From Rhodospirillales bacterium (lineage in GTDB: Bacteria; Pseudomonadota; Alphaproteobacteria; Rhodospirillales; Magnetospirillaceae): DNA of 11,680 bases. The stretch covers positions 1-11,680 of the forward strand of contig JASHSH010000175.1 in assembly GCA_030040955.1 (NCBI GenBank), given 5' to 3'. Under the pieces are notes generated by a model. The model was not told the origin of the DNA. It saw only the letters and a program-made list of their open reading frames with translations, and ran no database searches. Positions 1-6,351 of the stretch are shown here, one piece after another. The position numbers were made by a program, and so were the translations under genes. Position 1 is the first letter of the stretch, and each line of letters begins with the position of its first letter.

Positions 1-540
1 GTGACCGGACCGGTGCCGGCGGGGCGTTACACCGTGGCGCTCGACGGGCCCAAGACCGTGCGCCAGGGCGCCCGGGCGACCGTGGTCGCCACCTCCTATA
101 TGGTGCTGGAAGCGCTGCGCGCGGCCAAGGCGCTCGACGCGGTCGGCTGCCCGGTCGATGTCATAGATCTGCGGGTGCTCCGGCCGCTCGGGCTCGATCC
201 GGTGATCGAATCGGTGCGCAAGACCGGGCGGCTCGTGGTTTGCGACACCGGCTGGCGGCAGTTCGGCATCGGCGCCGAGGTGGTTGCCGCGATCACCGAA
301 CGGGCATTCGATGCGCTGAAGCGTCCGCCCGCGCGAATCGGTCTGCCTGACCACCCCACGCCCAGCAGCCTGGCGCTGGCCGAGGTCTACTACCCCGGTT
401 CGGCCGAGATCGTGGCCGCGGTGGGCGCGCTCTGCGACCTGTCCGCGGCCAAAGTCGCCGACGCAGTTGCCGAGGTTCGCGCCGAACGAAAGGGCGTGCC
501 GATCGACAAGCCCGACCCCGCCTTCCGCGGCCCGTTCTGA
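1..540 (+). CDS. TPP-dependent dehydrogenase E1-beta-like / transketolase C-terminal domain protein, 3' part
   Basis: The gene is open from the left edge and stops at TGA 538-540, so only about 179 C-terminal residues are visible; the GTG at base 1 need not be the start. The protein matches the transketolase C-terminal domain of 2-oxoacid dehydrogenase E1-beta subunits: ATVVATSYMVLEALRAA, then VIDLRVLRPLG, then TGRLVVCDTGW, GIGAEVVAAI and a PDHPTPSS segment. E1-beta subunits pair with a TPP-binding alpha subunit, which would be expected just upstream. A tail of roughly 35-40 residues follows the usual end of the domain and finishes PDPAFRGPF. No E2 or E3 genes are seen. Because two sugar aminotransferases follow 21 nt downstream, I infer a role in sugar modification, such as two-carbon or acyl transfer to a keto-sugar, rather than in central metabolism. 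The family call is firm; the role is inference. Confidence 0.85.
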   Translation: MTGPVPAGRYTVALDGPKTVRQGARATVVATSYMVLEALRAAKALDAVGCPVDVIDLRVLRPLGLDPVIESVRKTGRLVVCDTGWRQFGIGAEVVAAITERAFDALKRPPARIGLPDHPTPSSLALAEVYYPGSAEIVAAVGALCDLSAAKVADAVAEVRAERKGVPIDKPDPAFRGPF

Positions 541-561
541 TCGTCCTTCGCCAGCCCGAAG

Positions 562-1665
562 ATGAAAGTCCGCTATTCCTACCTGGCCCAGCAGTTCGGC
601 GACTGCGATGATCTCTGGCAGCAGTTGCGCGAATTCGTTCCAACCGGGGATTTCACGCTCGGCAAGCCGCTGGCCGAGTTCGAGCGGCGGTTCGCCGCGC
701 TGATCGGGACCAGGCATGCGATCGGTGTGAATTCCGGGACCGACGCGCTGAAGCTGTCATTGAAGGCGCTCGGCGTCGGCCATGGCGACGAGGTGATCAC
801 CGCGGCCAATACCTTCGTCGCCACCGTCGGCGCGATCTGCGAGCTTGGCGCGGTGCCGATCTTCGTCGATTGCGACGACAGTTTCTGCATGGACGTGGCC
901 AAGCTCGAGGCGGCGATTTCGCCGCGCACCAAGGCGCTGCTTCCCGTGCATTTCACCGGCTACATGACCGACATGCGCCGGCTGATGCCGATCGCGGAGC
1001 GTCGCGGCCTTCCCGTGGTCGAGGATGCCTGCCAGTCGATCGCCGGCGCGCTCGACGGGCGCAACGCCGGCACCTGGGGCAACGCGGCGGGGTTTTCGCT
1101 GCATCCGCTCAAAAATCTCAATGTCTGGTCCGACGGCGGGGTGATCGTCACCAACGACGACGCGCTCGACCGCTCGCTCCGCCTGCTGCGCAACCACGGG
1201 CTCGCCGACCGCGACACCGTGGTGGTGATGGGCCACAATTCGCGGCTCGACACGTTTCAGGCCGTGGTCGGCAACTGGCTGATCCCCAAGACCCAGGCGA
1301 TCACCGACCAGCGCATTGCCAATGCCCGGTTCTACGATGAGCATTTGGGCAAGCTCAGGCAGATAAGCATCCCGCGACGCATCCCGGCGATGCGCTGCGT
1401 CTACCACCTCTACATCGTCTTCGCCGAGGACCGCGACGCGCTTCTAGCGCACTGCATCGCGCGGGGAGTCGAGGCGAAAGTGCACTATCCGGTGCCGATC
1501 TACCGGCAGCCGGCGCTGAAGCATCTCGGCCACCGCGAGGGCGACTTTCCCGTCGCCGACCGGCATGCGCGCGAGATCATCTCCTTCCCCTGCGACCAGC
1601 ATCTCTCCGAGGACGAGAAGCGGTATGTGGTCGCGACGGTCGCGGAGTTCTACCGTGGCCGGTGA
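562..1665 (+). CDS. DegT/DnrJ/EryC1/StrS family PLP-dependent sugar aminotransferase (first of tandem pair)
   Basis: This 367-residue protein has the normal length for the family, which transaminates nucleotide-linked keto-sugars using PLP and usually glutamate. Visible motifs are NSGTDALKL (about residues 57-64), GDEVITAANTFVAT, the PLP-ring aspartate in VVEDACQS (Asp155) and the Schiff-base lysine in HPLKNLN (Lys184). Because Lys184 is present, it is not a ColD-type dehydratase, in which histidine replaces this lysine. The ATG at 562 is 21 nt after the previous stop and has only a weak purine stretch (GAAG) upstream. The 3' end overlaps the next gene by 11 nt, so the two are probably co-translated. 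It is clearly paralogous to that next gene, sharing HPLKNLN, LLRNHGLADR and HYP(V/I)PI. The substrate is unknown; its position suggests it acts on a product of the adjacent TPP enzyme. Confidence 0.9.
   Translation: MKVRYSYLAQQFGDCDDLWQQLREFVPTGDFTLGKPLAEFERRFAALIGTRHAIGVNSGTDALKLSLKALGVGHGDEVITAANTFVATVGAICELGAVPIFVDCDDSFCMDVAKLEAAISPRTKALLPVHFTGYMTDMRRLMPIAERRGLPVVEDACQSIAGALDGRNAGTWGNAAGFSLHPLKNLNVWSDGGVIVTNDDALDRSLRLLRNHGLADRDTVVVMGHNSRLDTFQAVVGNWLIPKTQAITDQRIANARFYDEHLGKLRQISIPRRIPAMRCVYHLYIVFAEDRDALLAHCIARGVEAKVHYPVPIYRQPALKHLGHREGDFPVADRHAREIISFPCDQHLSEDEKRYVVATVAEFYRGR
905..931 (+). repeat. 27-bp segment repeated exactly in the tandem paralogue
   Basis: Positions 905-931 are identical to 2013-2039 (offset 1108). 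The segment encodes EAAISPRT in both aminotransferases. A second block, 1180-1212 versus 2288-2320, has the same offset and one mismatch over 33 bases. The repeats indicate common descent by duplication or local gene conversion. Confidence 0.8.
1644..1647 (+). promoter_or_regulatory. Ribosome binding site fixing the GTG start at 1655
   Basis: GGAG lies 7 nt before GTG 1655, inside the end of the upstream aminotransferase gene. It supports 1655 rather than the further-upstream in-frame ATG at 1565, whose extra 30 residues are low-complexity Ser/Arg sequence antisense to no known domain and lie inside the preceding gene. Confidence 0.65.
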
Positions 1666-2770
1666 AATCCGCGTTTCGCATGTCGATCTTGCCGCGCAAT
1701 ATGCCGAGGAGCGCGAGGACCTGCGTCGCATCTTCGACCGGGTGATGGCGAGCGGGCAACTGATCGGCGGGCCCGATGTCGAAGGGCTGGAGGCCGACCT
1801 GCGCGCCTATCTTGGCGTCGGGCAGGTGGTGGCGCTGAACTCGGGGACCGACGCGCTCGCCTTCGCGCTGATCGCGCTCGGCATCGGCGCGGGCGACGAG
1901 GTCATCACGCCGCCCAATTCCTTCGTCGCCTCGACGGCGGCGGTGATCGAAGCCGGCGCGCGCCCCGTCTTCGTCGACGTGCTCGACGATCAGAACATCG
2001 ATCCCGGCCGGATCGAGGCGGCGATTTCGCCGCGCACCAGGGCGATCATGCCGGTGCACCTCACCGGCCGAGTCGCCATGATGGACGAGATATTGGCGAT
2101 CGCGGCGCGTCACCGGCTGCGCGTGATCGAGGACGCGGCCCAGGCGATCGGCTCGCGCCATCGCGGCCGGTTCGCCGGTACGATCGGGGATGTCGGCTGC
2201 TTCTCCGCCCATCCGCTGAAGAATCTCAACGCCGCCGGGGATGGCGGATTCGTCGCCACCAACGATGCCGCGCTGGCCGACCAGGTTCGCCTGCTGCGCA
2301 ACCACGGCCTCGCCGACCGCAACACGGTGACGCGCTTCGGCCGGGTGGCGCGGATGGACGCGCTGCAAGCCGCTATCCTGCGCTACCGGCTCGGCCGACT
2401 CGATTCGATCGTCGAGCGGCGTCGGCGCAACGTCGCGATCTACCACGAGACGCTGAACTCGAACCTGGTGTTCGTGCCGCCCGAACGGCCGCACGAATTC
2501 ATCGCCCATCACACGCTGGTGGTGCAGGTGGACCGGCGCGACGCCCTGCGCGGTCACCTGGCGGGGCTGGGCTACGGGACCGCGATCCACTACCCGATCC
2601 CGATCCATCTTCAGCCTGCCGCCGCTTCGCTCGGCTACCGCCGCGGCGACTTTCCGGTCTGCGAGCGGCAGGCCGAACGCATCCTCACCCTGCCCATCCA
2701 TCCCTGGGTGGCGGAGGCCGACATCCGCGGCATCGCGCGTGCGACCAACGACTTCCTGGGGGCGGGCTGA
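1655..2770 (+). CDS. DegT/DnrJ/EryC1/StrS family PLP-dependent sugar aminotransferase (second of tandem pair)
   Basis: I place the start at GTG 1655, giving 371 residues beginning MAGEIRVSHVDLAAQYA. This matches the usual DegT N-terminus and has GGAG upstream. The longer reading from ATG 1565 would add 30 low-complexity residues inside the previous gene. Motifs are NSGTDALAF, GDEVITPPNSFVAS, the PLP aspartate in VIEDAAQAIG (Asp160) and the Schiff-base lysine in HPLKNLN (Lys189). The conserved C-terminal block HYPIPIHLQPAA is also present. It is a paralogue of the gene it overlaps by 11 nt; short blocks are nearly identical even in DNA, which suggests duplication. Two enzymes of one subfamily side by side may transaminate two positions or two related sugars, or may be partly redundant. 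It ends 6 nt from the convergent membrane-protein gene. Confidence 0.9.
   Translation: MAGEIRVSHVDLAAQYAEEREDLRRIFDRVMASGQLIGGPDVEGLEADLRAYLGVGQVVALNSGTDALAFALIALGIGAGDEVITPPNSFVASTAAVIEAGARPVFVDVLDDQNIDPGRIEAAISPRTRAIMPVHLTGRVAMMDEILAIAARHRLRVIEDAAQAIGSRHRGRFAGTIGDVGCFSAHPLKNLNAAGDGGFVATNDAALADQVRLLRNHGLADRNTVTRFGRVARMDALQAAILRYRLGRLDSIVERRRRNVAIYHETLNSNLVFVPPERPHEFIAHHTLVVQVDRRDALRGHLAGLGYGTAIHYPIPIHLQPAAASLGYRRGDFPVCERQAERILTLPIHPWVAEADIRGIARATNDFLGAG
2013..2039 (+). repeat. Second copy of the 27-bp repeat
   Basis: This is the copy of 905-931 inside the second aminotransferase of the pair. It lies at the same place in the protein alignment, so it is a paralogy trace rather than an independent element. 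Confidence 0.8.
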
Positions 2771-2776
2771 CTCCGC

Positions 2777-4444
2777 TCAGCCGGCCGTCGGCGGCTTCCA
2801 GGGCGTGACCAGGATGCGGAGGCCCTGCTTGACCTCGATCTCGTACGCCGCCGGATCGAATGCGCGCAGGTAGCTCAGCCGGGCCAGCTCCCACGGCGTC
2901 TTCTTCGGGGGCGCCACCCATTGCAGCTCCAAGGGCGCGTCGTCCGGCGTGTAGTCCTGAAACGCGTAGCCGCCATATCGCCTGTATCTGCGGATTTCGT
3001 CGTCGATCTCGGAAAGCGGTTCCATCAAGGCCTCGGTCTCGAAGTCGAAGCCGAAGGGAACCGCCAAGCGGGTATAGTCGTGGTAGGCGCGATAAAAGAT
3101 GTTCGTCCACTCGTAAAAGGCCATGTTCCGGCCCAGCCAGAGAGACGGCTCATCGGCCATATACACGAAGGTGTGTCCGCGCCGAACCTCGTCATTGTCC
3201 TTCAGCGCGGCCACGAGACCGTTGGTCAGGTGTCCGTCGCGTACAAGGCCGAGATAGCCGAACGCGGTTCCCGACATCATCAGTGCGAGCATCAGCGTCA
3301 GCGCCAAACGGCGCAGCGCCGGCCGTACGAGCACGGCGACGGCGGCATACGCCATCAACCCGAAGCCGAGCTGAGCGGTGAGCAGGTGGCGATCGTTGAA
3401 GTTCATCAGCGCGAAGGAGCCGAGACCGCCGCTCACCACCGAATAGGGATAGATCAGCAGCGCGACCAGCAGGAACGCGCAGGCGAGCCCGAACGGAGTG
3501 CCGAGAATATCGGGCTTTTCCGGCGGCTGGCGTCCGCGGCCGGTCAGGCTGACCAAACCGATGACGAGCGCGAAAATGACGGCCGCGGTGATGAACAGCC
3601 TGCTCACGCCGTAATTGGGATGATGGAACACCGCGAAGGAGGCAAGCGCGGCGTAGAACGCGTATACGGCGCCGAACAGCGAGCCCGGAACGGCCTTCAG
3701 CAGATTCAGGAGATGGATCCCGTTGTAATTCGCGTAAATGCCCCTCGGCTCGAACAGGAGCGTCCGGATCGCGAAGGCGAGGATGGGAATGGCGAACAAC
3801 TCGGCATGCGCGATGGCTAGCCGAACAGCGGCCGCGGATGCCGCTCGGCGTCCGACCGCGCGCAGCTCGTCTCGGTGCATTACCAGCACGCCCGCGTACA
3901 GAACGAGGGCCGCGAAATAGAATGACTCGACCTGGCAGGCAAACAACAACAGCGGCGCCGCCACCAGGCGAAGCCAATTTCGGGAGCGCGAGACCGCCGC
4001 CATGAAGCAGAGCGCGCCCAGCGCGTAGGAGAGGAAGGCCACCGAATACACGCTCAACTGAACGCGCGAAAAATCGAGCGGCGCCAGGGCGGACAGGGTG
4101 ACGATCCAGAACATCTGCGCGCGGCTGAACGCGCCGTGCAAATACAGCGCCCAATACAGGCAAATCCAGGACAGCAAATAGGAGAAAAAGCAGAACAGCG
4201 GAACCGACTTGAAGTAGGGATCCACCAAGCCGTCCAGCTCGTAGAACATCCGGAATGTCACGCCCAGGAGCGGGCGCGAAATGTCATGCACGAGGCCGGC
4301 GGCGAGCGCGGGGTTCCAGAAGGTCCAGTCGTCGAACAGCAGGGAAGGCATCAACAGCATTGACGCGTACGCTATGCAATATAGCGCGCAAAAAACCAGA
4401 ATATCCGGCCAGAGTTTGCTTCCCTCGCTCACGGAGTCAGCCAC
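2777..4444 (-). CDS. Polytopic membrane protein, putative GT-C-like glycosyltransferase
   Basis: The protein has about 555 residues from the GTG at 4444. Many hydrophobic segments (roughly 9-12) fill residues 14-399, followed by a soluble C-terminal domain of about 156 residues. After the first membrane segment comes an acidic motif FDDW (residues 37-40). A pair of acidic residues in the first periplasmic loop is typical of GT-C glycosyltransferases that use lipid-linked donors. A second conserved-looking motif is FNDRH, before one of the last helices. I recognise no specific family; O-antigen polymerase (Wzy) or a GtrII-like glucosyltransferase are alternatives. The start is uncertain: GTG 4480 would add 12 residues without a visible ribosome site, GTG 4444 has GGGA about 9 nt upstream, and GTG 4432 is also possible. 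It is the last gene of the minus-strand block, after the CMP-sugar synthetase. Its 5' end is visibly more AT-rich than its neighbours, possibly a sign of separate origin. Confidence 0.75.
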   Translation of the reverse strand: MADSVSEGSKLWPDILVFCALYCIAYASMLLMPSLLFDDWTFWNPALAAGLVHDISRPLLGVTFRMFYELDGLVDPYFKSVPLFCFFSYLLSWICLYWALYLHGAFSRAQMFWIVTLSALAPLDFSRVQLSVYSVAFLSYALGALCFMAAVSRSRNWLRLVAAPLLLFACQVESFYFAALVLYAGVLVMHRDELRAVGRRAASAAAVRLAIAHAELFAIPILAFAIRTLLFEPRGIYANYNGIHLLNLLKAVPGSLFGAVYAFYAALASFAVFHHPNYGVSRLFITAAVIFALVIGLVSLTGRGRQPPEKPDILGTPFGLACAFLLVALLIYPYSVVSGGLGSFALMNFNDRHLLTAQLGFGLMAYAAVAVLVRPALRRLALTLMLALMMSGTAFGYLGLVRDGHLTNGLVAALKDNDEVRRGHTFVYMADEPSLWLGRNMAFYEWTNIFYRAYHDYTRLAVPFGFDFETEALMEPLSEIDDEIRRYRRYGGYAFQDYTPDDAPLELQWVAPPKKTPWELARLSYLRAFDPAAYEIEVKQGLRILVTPWKPPTAG

Positions 4445-4573
4445 GAATATTTGTCCCGATCGGGCGCCGCAACCTAGCACCGTGCCGGACGGGCCGACAA
4501 GCGAAAGGCGGGCGGCGGCATCGCGAGTCGCCGACGTCCGGTGGCCGAATTCGCGCGCATGTCCCGCGCGGCA

Positions 4574-5278
4574 TCAGCCCGCGCGCTCGGGCCGGTTGGC
4601 CAGGATGGCATTGACCACGGCCAGATCCAGTTCGGTGTCGACGTCCCACGAGCGCCAGGGCGGCGTCACGTACCCCACGGTTCGCGCGTCGAAGAAAGTG
4701 CGCTTCGCGCGGTAGAATTCGGTGCGCGCGACATAGGCCGCGCCGCTGACCGTGTAGGCCTTGGGAAGCTCCTGTCGGCGCAGACTCAGCGTCTCGGTGC
4801 CGAGCACGAACTCGATCCGCTGCCGCGCGTCGAGGGTCACCATCCAGTGCGGCGGCTGCGGCGGCTCGGAGACGGCGACGCAGGCGGGCGCATCGCGCGC
4901 CAGGCAGAGCGAGATGCAGCCGTCGATATCTTCCGCGCTCTTGAGCGGCACGGTCGGCTCCATGAGCACAAGATAGTCGTAGGAATCGGGCAGGGAATCG
5001 AGCATATGCAGAATCGCCGGCTCCAGCGGGCTGTCGTCGCGCGCGAGCTCCGCCGGGCGCATCAGCGGCACGTCGCCGCCGTGCCGGCGGGCGACTTCGG
5101 CGATCTCGGCGTCCTCCGTCGATACCACGGTGCGATCGAGATAGCGAGAACGGGCCGCCGCCTCGATTCCCCACGCGATCATGGGACGCCCGCCCACCTC
5201 GCGCAGATTTTTGCGCGGCACGCCCTTCGATCCTCCGCGCGCCGGTATGATGCCGAGCAAGGTCTTGCCCTCGATCAT
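4574..5278 (-). CDS. neuA: CMP-nonulosonate cytidylyltransferase (NeuA/LegF/PseF family)
   Basis: This 234-residue protein is of normal length for acylneuraminate cytidylyltransferases, which couple CTP to a nine-carbon 2-keto sugar acid to give the CMP-sugar donor in the cytoplasm. The nucleotide-binding signature IIPARGGSKGVPRKNL lies at residues 10-25. Further motifs are VVSTEDAEIAEVA, LMEPTVPLKS, RRQELPKAY and the metal-binding DVD in WDVDTELDL near the C-terminus. Two usually conserved spots differ: the family's QPTSPLR is EPTVPLK here, and the NGAIY segment is SGAAY. The substrate may therefore not be N-acetylneuraminate. Nearby NeuB, NeuC and LegC homologues make a legionaminic-type acid the likeliest substrate. 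The ATG at 5278 follows a GGGA-containing stretch and lies 42 nt after the SDR stop. The family is certain; the exact sugar is not. Confidence 0.92.
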   Translation of the reverse strand: MIEGKTLLGIIPARGGSKGVPRKNLREVGGRPMIAWGIEAAARSRYLDRTVVSTEDAEIAEVARRHGGDVPLMRPAELARDDSPLEPAILHMLDSLPDSYDYLVLMEPTVPLKSAEDIDGCISLCLARDAPACVAVSEPPQPPHWMVTLDARQRIEFVLGTETLSLRRQELPKAYTVSGAAYVARTEFYRAKRTFFDARTVGYVTPPWRSWDVDTELDLAVVNAILANRPERAG

Positions 5279-5320
5279 CGCGGTCCCGCGTCCGGCGACG
5301 GCGGATGCCGAGACATGCGC

Positions 5321-6349
5321 TCAGAGGCCCTGTACGTCGTGATTGCCGTAGTAGCTCGGTGTCGGCCCGTCCGTCGCGTATAGGCCGTTGCGCACGGCAT
5401 CCACCAGTTCGGGCACGTAACCGGAGACGAGCCGGCTGGCCTCGAAGCCGAGCCGCGAGCGAATCTTGGCGAACGAGACCCGGTAATTGCGCGGATCCTT
5501 GTCGCCCGACATGTACTCGACCTGCGTCGGAATGTGGCGCGCGACCAGATCGACGATCATCTGCTTGGTGAAGTTCTCGCGATCGTCGCCGACGTTGAAG
5601 ACCTCGCCCGCCACGCGATCGCGCGGGGCCTCGAGCACGGAGATGACCGCCCGCGAAATATCCTTGACGTGGCAATACGGGCGCCAGGTGTCCTTGTCGT
5701 AGACCGTGAGCTTGCGGCCGAGCGCGAGCGAGCGCACGAATTCAGACACGGTCAGGTCGAACCGCATCCGATGGGATATGCCGTAGGCGGTGGCGATACG
5801 CAATACCGTCACGGCGAAATCGGTGCGCGCCAGGCTGCCGAGCAGAAATTGCTCGAACGCGACCTTGGTCTCGGCGTAGATCGAACGCGGATCGAGCGGC
5901 GCGTCCTCGGCGAGCGGGTCGTCGGTCGCGCTGCGGCCGTAATTGCTGCAGGTCGAGGTAAAGACGAAGCGGCCGATGCCACTGGCGCGCAGCCGCTCGA
6001 ACAGGGCTTCGCTCGCGGTCACGTTCACCCGCCGCGTGATGTCGGGATATTTCTTGCTGATCGGGTCGCCGACCAAAGAGGCTAGCAGGGCCACGTCGGT
6101 GATGCCGCCGGCGAGCGCGCGGTCGAGCGCGGCGGCATCGCCGAAATCGCCGCCCACGAAGGAAAAGCCCGCCTCGCCGATCAGTCCTTCGATCGAGCGT
6201 TCGTTGCCGTAGATCAACCGGTCGAGCACGCGCACCCGCCAGCCCTTGGCCAACAGCTCGCGCACCAGCACGGAACCGACATACCCGGCCCCGCCGACCA
6301 CCAGAACGTGGCGATTCCCGCCCGGCCCAGCCCCCTCGCGCCCGGCCAT
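5321..6349 (-). CDS. NAD(P)-dependent sugar epimerase/dehydratase (extended SDR)
   Basis: I use ATG 6349, giving 342 residues. An in-frame extension back to 6547 would add 66 residues, but these lie inside the upstream aminotransferase gene and read as low-complexity sequence. The start is 2 nt after that gene's stop, implying coupled translation. The Rossmann motif GGAGYVG is at residues 19-25. The active site shows the Ser/Thr cluster TSTCSNYG (131-138) and the YAETK catalytic Tyr158/Lys162 pair. Downstream motifs RPYCHVKDI and GEVFNVGD are typical of extended SDRs acting on nucleotide sugars. The protein resembles the broad NAD-dependent epimerase/dehydratase group of O-antigen loci. I cannot tell 4-epimerase from dehydratase or 4-ketoreductase. 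It is not a clear LegB-type 4,6-dehydratase. It probably works with the preceding aminotransferase. Confidence 0.88.
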   Translation of the reverse strand: MAGREGAGPGGNRHVLVVGGAGYVGSVLVRELLAKGWRVRVLDRLIYGNERSIEGLIGEAGFSFVGGDFGDAAALDRALAGGITDVALLASLVGDPISKKYPDITRRVNVTASEALFERLRASGIGRFVFTSTCSNYGRSATDDPLAEDAPLDPRSIYAETKVAFEQFLLGSLARTDFAVTVLRIATAYGISHRMRFDLTVSEFVRSLALGRKLTVYDKDTWRPYCHVKDISRAVISVLEAPRDRVAGEVFNVGDDRENFTKQMIVDLVARHIPTQVEYMSGDKDPRNYRVSFAKIRSRLGFEASRLVSGYVPELVDAVRNGLYATDGPTPSYYGNHDVQGL

Positions 6350-6351
6350 CC

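Noticed and set aside
1565..1654. N-terminal extension of the second aminotransferase to ATG 1565
   Set aside because: It adds low-complexity Ser/Arg residues within the preceding gene; GTG 1655 has a good ribosome site and gives the normal family N-terminus.
1577..2701. 374-codon minus-strand frame across the second tandem aminotransferase
   Set aside because: It is antisense to a gene with complete PLP motifs; the protein resembles no family.
562..2770. ColD-type dehydratase reading of the tandem DegT proteins
   Set aside because: Both retain the Schiff-base lysine (Lys184 and Lys189) in HPLKNLN; ColD-type enzymes have histidine there.
2921..3820. 299-codon plus-strand frame opposite the membrane protein
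   Set aside because: It is Gln/Glu/Arg-rich, as expected from the complement of hydrophobic codons; the minus frame has convincing membrane helices.
4481..4573. Possible terminator between the CMP-synthetase and the membrane-protein gene
   Set aside because: Only imperfect GC-rich inverted repeats are visible and there is no T run on the relevant strand.
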